A DNA stretch of 5,775 nucleotides from DASXTB01 sp036505615. Lineage in GTDB: Bacteria; Acidobacteriota; UBA6911; JACQSX01. Below are positions 1-4,309 of this stretch, one piece after another. The first letter of the stretch is position 1. Every line of letters starts with the position of its first letter. The stretch is from the NCBI GenBank assembly GCA_036505615.1, contig DASXTB010000251.1, positions 1 to 5,775 of the forward strand, in the 5' to 3' direction. The notes beneath the pieces were generated by a model. The model was given only the letters and a program-made list of their open reading frames with translations, did not search any database and had not been told where the DNA came from. The translations under genes were made by a program, and so were the position numbers.

Positions 1-333
1 TTCGAAGAGCTGGGGGGCTTTGATGCTTCGTTTTATCCTGCGTGGTTTGAAGATGTAGACCTTTGCCGGAGGCTGCGGGATCGGAGGATCAAAATTTTCT
101 ATCATCCTGAGGCTGTTTTTTACCACGAAGGCGGCTACAGCGCCCGGCAGATGACCGGGCCTGAATTCAATCGCATCTTTTATCGAAACATGATTCGGTA
201 CTTTGAAAAGCATCATGGGAGAGCAGCGGCTGCGACCTTGAAGGCGGCCGTGCCGCTAGGAAATGCCGCGCGTCGGATATTGCACCATTTCAGAGAGGGA
301 GCGGAGAAGCGGGAGGCAGGCAGAAGGGAGTAG
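1..333 (+). CDS. Family-2 glycosyltransferase, C-terminal fragment (5' end outside window)
   Basis: The reading frame is open from the first base and ends at TAG 331-333, giving the last 110 residues of a protein that starts left of the window. The visible part opens with the acceptor-side signature of GT-A fold family-2 glycosyltransferases: GGFD (residues 5-8), then FEDVDL (16-21), where the ED pair corresponds to the region of the catalytic base, then a Y-H-P-E-A segment and H42 (FYHEGG). This arrangement is typical of rhamnosyltransferase-like enzymes that transfer a nucleotide-activated sugar onto a lipid-linked glycan at the cytoplasmic face of the membrane. The tail (about 69-110) is basic and helical, rich in Arg, Lys and Ala, as is common for membrane-associated enzymes of this family. 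No transmembrane segment is visible. A second GT2 gene follows on the same strand, which supports a polysaccharide cluster. The sugar and acceptor cannot be determined. Confidence 0.9.
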   Translation, partial: FEELGGFDASFYPAWFEDVDLCRRLRDRRIKIFYHPEAVFYHEGGYSARQMTGPEFNRIFYRNMIRYFEKHHGRAAAATLKAAVPLGNAARRILHHFREGAEKREAGRRE

Positions 334-351
334 CCGCCGTGGGCTTGTGTA

Positions 352-377
352 ACAAGTTGGCAGAATCTTGTCTTTTT
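352..377 (+). terminator. Weak candidate terminator after the first glycosyltransferase
   Basis: ACAAG (352-356) can pair with CTTGT (367-371) across a 10-base loop, and the stem is followed after one base by TTTTT (373-377). The position, 19 bases after the stop codon, suits a factor-independent terminator. However, the stem is only 5 base pairs and AT-rich, and the same ACAAG can pair instead with CTTGT at 344-348. If it is not functional, the two glycosyltransferase genes would be co-transcribed. Confidence 0.22.
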
Positions 378-408
378 GACCAAGTTTTGGCCAAATAGAA
401 ACCACCGT

Positions 409-456
409 CTACGTGCACGTTCACGACCACGTCAACGTCCACGACAACGTTCACCA
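409..456 (+). repeat. Degenerate hexanucleotide tandem repeat, 8 units (consensus NNACGW)
   Basis: Read in steps of six from 409, the sequence gives ctACGT, gcACGT, tcACGA, ccACGT, caACGT, ccACGA, caACGT and tcACCA. The ACG core holds in seven of eight units, while the two leading bases drift. There are no indels over 48 bases. The block lies wholly between the two glycosyltransferase genes, and no gene is supported across it. A shorter stretch with the same motif in the opposite orientation follows at about 490-516. The function is unknown. It could be a protein-binding array, a structured RNA segment or a simple-sequence expansion. Confidence 0.8.
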
Positions 457-489
457 ATCACTGCTCTTTTGGAATTGTTGGTTCGTTAC

Positions 490-516
490 CGTGGACGTAG
501 CCGTTACTACGGACGC
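490..516 (-). repeat. Inverted partial copy of the hexanucleotide repeat
   Basis: Read on the + strand this stretch is CGTgga, CGTagc, CGTtac, TACgga, CGC, which is the reverse-complement form (CGTNNN) of the array at 409-456. CGTGGACGT at 490-498 is the exact reverse complement of ACGTCCACG at 435-443. GACGTAG at 494-500 is close to the complement of the array's first unit (CTACGT at 409-414 pairs exactly with ACGTAG). The two blocks could therefore fold on each other with a loop of roughly 46 bases or more. The match decays after about three units. Confidence 0.55.
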
Positions 517-546
517 AAAGAACACGGCGCAAGAAACGACCGATCC

Positions 547-574
547 GATGACTGATGACCATTGACCTATGAAG
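547..574 (+). repeat. Degenerate heptanucleotide repeat running into the start codon of the second glycosyltransferase
   Basis: In steps of seven from 547 the sequence reads GATGACT, GATGACC, ATTGACC, TATGAAG. The first two units differ only in the last base, the third keeps TGACC, and the fourth contains the ATG start codon at 569-571. The block occupies the whole space where a Shine-Dalgarno site would lie, and no GGAG-like sequence is visible there. Short heptamer tandem repeats are known from intergenic DNA of filamentous cyanobacteria and occur elsewhere. With only three to four units, chance similarity cannot be excluded. Confidence 0.5.
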
Positions 575-1540
575 TCCGTGCTGGTCAGCATCGTTACCTA
601 CAACAGCTCCACCACGATCGCCGGATGCCTGGAGAGCCTCCAGGCTCAAACCTGCCGTGACTTTCTCGTCGTGATCGCTGACAACGCATCGGCCGACGAC
701 ACTATTGAAAAAATCCAACGCTTCGAAGCCGAAGTGCTGAAAAATCGATCCAATCTTGGCTTCTGCGTTGCGCACAACCAGGTGATTGAACGGTTTCCAT
801 CAGACTACATTCTGGTGCTGAACCCAGATCTGCAACTGGCGCCCGCGTTCCTGGAGCAACTATTGTCGGGAATCGGTCGGAACGAAGCGATTGGAACAGC
901 CTGCGGTAAATTGCTACGCCTCAGAAACGGGGAGCGAACCAGCATCGTTGACTGTGCCGGTATGGTTCTCCGCCCCAATCAGCGCCACCTGGATCGCGGC
1001 GCCGGGGAAATAGACCACGGCCAATACGACGCGCCTGGGTTTGTGTTTGGCGCCACAGGCGCAGCAGTCCTATATCGCCGCACTTTTTTGGAAGATGTCC
1101 GGCAGAGTACCGGTTTCTTTGATTCTAATTTCTTTGCATTCAGGGAGGACGCGGATTTGAGCTGGCGAGGTCAATGGCTGGGCTGGAAATGTCTTTACTG
1201 GCCCGCCGCCGTTGGCTGGCACAAGCGAAGGGTAACGCCGGAGCGCCGGCGCCGATTGCCTCCAGAAATCAATTATCACTCGGTGAAAAACCGATTCCTG
1301 ATGCGCATCAAGAATCTGGACGGCAAGAATTATGCCCGCCATTTCGCTTCGATCACGCTTCGAGACATCGCTGTTGCCGGCTACACGCTTCTTCTGGAAT
1401 GGTCCAGCCTGCCGGCGTTCGCTTTTGTAGCGAGGCATTACCGGAAATACAGAATCTTGCGTCGCGAGCTGATGCAGCGCAGGCGGGCCACACCGAATCA
1501 AGTGGGCGAGTGGTTTATGAAGGAAATCGAACTGCTCTAA
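569..1540 (+). CDS. Family-2 glycosyltransferase (rhamnosyltransferase-like)
   Basis: This complete gene of 323 residues is a GT-A fold inverting glycosyltransferase that probably adds a sugar to a growing surface polysaccharide or lipid-linked oligosaccharide in the cytoplasm. The N-terminus VSIVTYNSS (6-14) is the first strand of the nucleotide-binding fold. ADNAS (37-41), SNLGF (61-65) and LNPDLQL (84-90, the DXD-equivalent that binds the nucleotide-sugar and metal) follow in the normal order. GATGAAVLYRR (161-171) and FREDADLSWR (191-200), with H218, form the acceptor and catalytic part. The length suits WbbL-like rhamnosyltransferases, but the donor sugar cannot be read from the sequence. 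The ATG at 569 is the first possible start, because an in-frame TGA lies at 563-565, and it places the first strand at residue 5. There is no recognisable Shine-Dalgarno site, since the heptamer repeat occupies that space. The 3' end converges on the small gene ending at 1554. Confidence 0.92.
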   Translation: MKSVLVSIVTYNSSTTIAGCLESLQAQTCRDFLVVIADNASADDTIEKIQRFEAEVLKNRSNLGFCVAHNQVIERFPSDYILVLNPDLQLAPAFLEQLLSGIGRNEAIGTACGKLLRLRNGERTSIVDCAGMVLRPNQRHLDRGAGEIDHGQYDAPGFVFGATGAAVLYRRTFLEDVRQSTGFFDSNFFAFREDADLSWRGQWLGWKCLYWPAAVGWHKRRVTPERRRRLPPEINYHSVKNRFLMRIKNLDGKNYARHFASITLRDIAVAGYTLLLEWSSLPAFAFVARHYRKYRILRRELMQRRRATPNQVGEWFMKEIELL

Positions 1541-1553
1541 TAGGGCTCCACGT

Positions 1554-1793
1554 TCATTCGCGGCGTAACTTTTCCGCCAGCGCGTCTACAATAAATTCTC
1601 GGATCTTCTGGATGTCCGATTGCGCAGGCCGGATCTCAATGTCCAGGAACAACCCGGAGCGTACGGCAATACCCCGGGTGGCGGAGATTTCCAGACGACT
1701 GGTACCTCCGCACCAGCCTAGAAAGTCTCTGCATTCCGCCACTATCGCCTCCGCGGGCGCTTCTCCTTCCATCAAAGGAAAGACTGCGTGCAT
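1554..1793 (-). CDS. Small conserved-looking protein of unknown function downstream of tsaD
   Basis: This reading frame encodes 79 residues and is not one I recognise. The frame remains open upstream to an ATG at 1847 inside tsaD. I prefer the ATG at 1793 because a perfect AGGAGG (minus-strand complement of 1797-1802) lies just in front, although its 3-base spacing is short. The tsaD stop is 16 bases upstream, so the two genes are almost certainly on one mRNA and translation may be coupled. Visible features are two cysteines (C21, C28) around a WCGG, an alternating hydrophobic stretch RLEISATRGIAVRSGLFLDI (33-52) that looks like two beta strands, and a charged amphipathic C-terminal helix (about 60-79) ending KLRRE. 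There is no signal peptide, membrane segment or known catalytic motif. A strand-strand-helix cytosolic protein is the most that can be inferred. Its stop is 13 bases from the convergent glycosyltransferase stop. Confidence 0.7.
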   Translation of the reverse strand: MHAVFPLMEGEAPAEAIVAECRDFLGWCGGTSRLEISATRGIAVRSGLFLDIEIRPAQSDIQKIREFIVDALAEKLRRE

Positions 1794-1796
1794 ATA

Positions 1797-1802
1797 CCTC
1801 CT
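1797..1802 (-). promoter_or_regulatory. Ribosome binding site that sets the start of the small gene
   Basis: The minus strand reads AGGAGGTATATG, a full anti-16S match three bases before the ATG at 1793. It lies in the 16-base gap after the tsaD stop (1812-1810). It is the strongest Shine-Dalgarno site in the window and argues against the upstream in-frame ATG at 1847, which lies inside tsaD. Confidence 0.75.
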
Positions 1803-1809
1803 GAAGAAC

Positions 1810-2847
1810 TCAAATTTGTCGGAACGGCTCCAGGCGCAGGTTTGCATCGGCAGTCAGGAAAAGATCGGCAAATTGTCCACGTTCGAACTTGGGAAAGGCT
1901 GCCGCCGCAATCATGGCGGCATTGTCTGTAGTGTACACCGGACTTGGGAAATAGACGGCAATGCCGGAAGACTCGAACGACTGTTTGAATGTTTTTCTCA
2001 AAAGACGGTTGCAGGCCACTCCTCCGGTAAGCAGGATGCTTCGGGCGGGAAAGCGATCCAGCGCCGCCTCGCTCCGCTGCAGCAAGGTCCGCACAATCCA
2101 GTGCTGGTAGCTTGCAATCAAATCAACCACCGGCCGCGGAACGCGGTTCGCGTCCTTTACCGGCTCGATGGATTTCTCTTTGATGTATCTCAGCGCCGCG
2201 GTCTTGAATCCGCTGAAACTGAAATCCAGACTCCCATTAGTAATCTTGGGGAGGGAGAAGGGGAAAGCATCCGGGTTACCCTCTGAGGAAAGCTTGTCTA
2301 TCACCGGTCCTCCTGGATAGCCGAGACCTAGCGCCTTGGAAAGTTTATCCAGTGCTTCTCCTGCGGCGTCATCTCGAGTTTGCGCGATGCGATGGTAATC
2401 TTCCATGCGGCGGATCCAGTACAGGCTGGTGTGTCCGCCTGAAACGATCAAACCGAGCGCTGGGAACTCGATTTCCGGGTGTTCGATCAACGGTGAAAAT
2501 AGGTGCCCTTCCAGATGATTGATGTTAGCCAGCGGCCGTCCCAGAGAGTAGGCAAGCGTCTTGGCGAATGAGACGCCAACCAGCAGCGAGCCGATCAGTC
2601 CGGGACCTTGGGTGACGGCCAATCCGTCGAGCGCCTCCAGGCTCGTCTTGGCCTGGTCGAGTGCCTCTCGAACAATCAGCGAGATCTGGCGAACGTGTTC
2701 GCGTGATGCAAGCTCGGGAACAACCCCGCCGTAGGGAGCATGAATCGCCGTTTGGCTGGAGACGACGTTGGAGAGGACCTTTGTTCTGTCGTCAACCACA
2801 GCCGCCGCCGTTTCATCGCAACTTGTTTCTATGGCCAGAATGCGCAT
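1810..2847 (-). CDS. tsaD: tRNA N6-adenosine threonylcarbamoyltransferase TsaD
   Basis: TsaD (formerly Gcp/YgjD) transfers threonylcarbamoyl from TC-AMP to A37 of ANN-decoding tRNAs, acting in the cytoplasm with TsaB and TsaE. The 345 residues match the usual family length of about 335-345. The family signatures are in order: ILAIETSCDET (3-13), YGGVVPELASREH (39-51), GPGLIGSLLVG (81-91), the metal-binding HLEGH with H111 and H115, SGGHTSL (136-142), GLGYPGGP (174-181), FSGFK (211-215), LTGGVACN (273-280) and TTDNAAM with metal ligand D308 (306-312). All key residues are intact. The frame stays open upstream to an ATG at 2988, but that 47-residue extension is low-complexity, Pro/Arg-rich and crosses a G8 tract. 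The ATG at 2847 places the conserved MxILAIETS at the N-terminus. No strong Shine-Dalgarno site precedes it, only a weak AGAAAG. It lies downstream of mtnA on the same strand. Confidence 0.97.
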   Translation of the reverse strand: MRILAIETSCDETAAAVVDDRTKVLSNVVSSQTAIHAPYGGVVPELASREHVRQISLIVREALDQAKTSLEALDGLAVTQGPGLIGSLLVGVSFAKTLAYSLGRPLANINHLEGHLFSPLIEHPEIEFPALGLIVSGGHTSLYWIRRMEDYHRIAQTRDDAAGEALDKLSKALGLGYPGGPVIDKLSSEGNPDAFPFSLPKITNGSLDFSFSGFKTAALRYIKEKSIEPVKDANRVPRPVVDLIASYQHWIVRTLLQRSEAALDRFPARSILLTGGVACNRLLRKTFKQSFESSGIAVYFPSPVYTTDNAAMIAAAAFPKFERGQFADLFLTADANLRLEPFRQI

Positions 2848-2933
2848 TGGTGCTTTCTGAGTCTCTCCAGGCGGCCTTAAGCCCCTCGAGGCTGGCAGCT
2901 GGGGCGTCTCCTTTACGATGAAAGACTGTGCGG

Positions 2934-2956
2934 GAGACGGCCCCCCCCGCCGTCTC
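2934..2956 (-). other. GC-rich hairpin with a homopolymer loop between mtnA and tsaD
   Basis: GAGACGGC (2934-2941) is the exact reverse complement of GCCGTCTC (2949-2956), and the 7-base loop is all C on the + strand. With the adjoining stem base this makes a C8 run at 2941-2948, which is G8 in the transcribed RNA. The stem is strong, but no U-run follows on either strand, so it is not a standard terminator. It lies 87 bases before the tsaD start and 63 bases after the mtnA stop. It could stabilise mRNA, attenuate transcription or affect tsaD expression. Its role is inferred only. Confidence 0.5.
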
Positions 2957-3018
2957 TCCAAAATGTCTAAGCCCGCCAGTGCCGCCAACCGGCGCAGATC
3001 ACCTGGGGCACGGAATAA

Positions 3019-4083
3019 TCAGAATTCCGCCTTCGCCACGGCTGTGCCTTTTTCAGCCAGCGCGCGAAGCGACGCAGGATAAGGGGCTCGCGCAACGCCG
3101 TTTTCTGTGATGATGGCGGAAACTAATTCCGCCGGCGTGACGTCAAAAGCGGGGTTCTGAGCAGCGACGGAATCGGGAGCGATACGCTTTCCATCCAGCT
3201 CCAGGACCTCCCGCGTGTTCCGCTGCTCGATGGGGATTGACGCCCCGGTGAGCGTATCGAAATCAAGCGTGGACATGGGCGCTGCAACATAAAAAGGGAT
3301 CCCATGCGCACGGGCAAGAATAGCGACCGAGTAGGTGCCGATCTTATTTGCCACATCACCGTTGGCGGCAATTCTGTCAGCCCCCACTATCACGGCGTGA
3401 ACCTTGCCTGCTTTCATGAAATACCCGGCCATATTGTCAGTAATCAGCGTAACCGGGATATTGTCCTTCATTAATTCCCAGGCAGTCAGCCGCGATCCCT
3501 GCAGAAATGGACGGGTTTCATCGGCAAATACATGAATCGACTTGCCCGCGCTGACCGCCGCGCGTATCACTCCCAGCGCGGTTCCGTAACCGCCCGTGGC
3601 CAGCGCCCCCGCATTGCAATGCGTCAAAACTGTCCCCTCTGCTGGTAGAAGCGACTGTCCGTGTTCGCCCATGCGGCGGTTAGTCTCGATATCCTCTTCC
3701 AGGATGCGAAGCGCTTCCTGCTTCAACGCCTCTTTCAGTTCCGGCAGGGGGCGGCGCCGCTCAGCTTCGTAGACACTCCTCATCCGCTCAATCGCCCAGG
3801 CCAGGTTTACGGCAGTGGGCCGCGTATCACGGAGCGCCTGGCAAATGGCGTAAAACTGCCCGTCCAACTCGACGTCGGGAATGTTATGGAGGTTCTTGAG
3901 GCCGAGCGCGATGCCCATTGCCGCGGCGACTCCAATGGCAGGCGCTCCGCGGATCACCATGAGGCGGATTGCCTCGGCGACCTGCTCGTGGCTCTGATAC
4001 ACATTGTAAACTTCCTGGTTGGGCAGAAGCCGCTGGTCGATCATTACGACGCCCTCATCGGCCCATTCAATGGTACGAATCAT
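3019..4083 (-). CDS. mtnA: S-methyl-5-thioribose-1-phosphate isomerase MtnA
   Basis: MtnA converts 5-methylthioribose 1-phosphate to 5-methylthioribulose 1-phosphate in the cytosolic methionine salvage pathway. The 354 residues fit the bacterial family length. Landmarks are RTIEW (3-7) and IDQRLLP (15-21), IRGAPAIGVAAAMG (44-57, phosphate-binding region), THCNAGALATGGYGTALG (154-171) with the catalytic cysteine C156, ADETRP (187-192), VGADRIAANGDVANKIGTY (233-251) with the catalytic aspartate D236, and FYVAAP (264-269). The related regulatory eIF2B subunits share the fold, but the Cys and Asp pair plus RGAPAIG point to the enzyme. The ATG at 4083 is supported by AAGGA seven bases upstream and by alignment of the N-terminal RTIEW motif. 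No other methionine salvage gene is visible nearby. tsaD follows on the same strand after 171 bases. Confidence 0.97.
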   Translation of the reverse strand: MIRTIEWADEGVVMIDQRLLPNQEVYNVYQSHEQVAEAIRLMVIRGAPAIGVAAAMGIALGLKNLHNIPDVELDGQFYAICQALRDTRPTAVNLAWAIERMRSVYEAERRRPLPELKEALKQEALRILEEDIETNRRMGEHGQSLLPAEGTVLTHCNAGALATGGYGTALGVIRAAVSAGKSIHVFADETRPFLQGSRLTAWELMKDNIPVTLITDNMAGYFMKAGKVHAVIVGADRIAANGDVANKIGTYSVAILARAHGIPFYVAAPMSTLDFDTLTGASIPIEQRNTREVLELDGKRIAPDSVAAQNPAFDVTPAELVSAIITENGVARAPYPASLRALAEKGTAVAKAEF

Positions 4084-4090
4084 CAGCCCG

Positions 4091-4108
4091 TCCTTTTCCT
4101 AAAAAGGA
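4091..4108 (-). promoter_or_regulatory. mtnA ribosome binding site inside a small inverted repeat
   Basis: On the minus strand the AAGGA Shine-Dalgarno site (complement of 4091-4095) lies seven bases before the mtnA ATG. It forms the 3' arm of a 7-base-pair inverted repeat: TCCTTTT at 4091-4097 and AAAAGGA at 4102-4108, with a 4-base loop. In mRNA the stem would sequester the ribosome site, but it is AU-rich and only marginally stable. No upstream ligand-binding structure or clear -35/-10 promoter could be identified. Confidence 0.5.
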
Positions 4109-4309
4109 TGTGAGATGAATAGCTTAGCTTTTGAGTAATTGAATTGCGAGCCGGATTTTGATTTGGGAAATGGACGGCCAGCCCGACTACACGGCATTGT
4201 GTGCAGCCGCAGAGCCGCGGCCGGAAGAGCGCGATGCGCCAGCTGTTTTGGATTCGATCGATCGCTACGGATGAATGAATCTCTCGATTACTGCCCCAGT
4301 TGCTAGAAA

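Noticed and set aside
409..516. CRISPR array or operator cluster
   Set aside because: The units are six bases with no unique spacers, so it is not CRISPR. No known regulator site matches, so no operator is claimed.
458..775. - strand open frame of 105 codons across the spacer and the start of the second glycosyltransferase gene
   Set aside because: It is antisense to the well-supported glycosyltransferase N-terminus and overlaps the repeats, with no ribosome site or motif.
1794..1847. Longer form of the small gene starting at 1847 inside tsaD
   Set aside because: The perfect AGGAGG lies downstream of this ATG and in front of the one at 1793, and no ribosome site is seen before 1847.
1174..2286. 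Long + strand open frame of 370 codons
   Set aside because: It overlaps the end of the glycosyltransferase gene in another frame, then runs antisense to the small gene and tsaD, both of which have clear family or ribosome-site support. Its translation is Arg/Ser/Pro-rich with no recognisable motif.
2848..2988. 47-residue N-terminal extension of TsaD from an ATG at 2988
   Set aside because: The extension is Arg/Pro-rich low complexity, crosses the G8 hairpin, and lies outside the conserved family start (MxILAIETSCDET), which begins exactly at the ATG at 2847.
3661..4113. + strand open frame of 150 codons opposite mtnA
   Set aside because: It lies entirely antisense to the conserved N-terminal half of mtnA and has no independent support.
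4170..4274. Short + strand open frame of 34 codons between mtnA and the Ig-like protein gene
   Set aside because: It has no proper ribosome site (GGGA only two bases before the ATG), no recognisable similarity, and length expected by chance in GC-rich DNA. The rest of the 4084-4309 spacer shows only a 5-base-pair GCCGC/GCGGC hairpin (4206-4221) and the palindrome CGATCGATCG (4255-4264), with no U-tract terminator.
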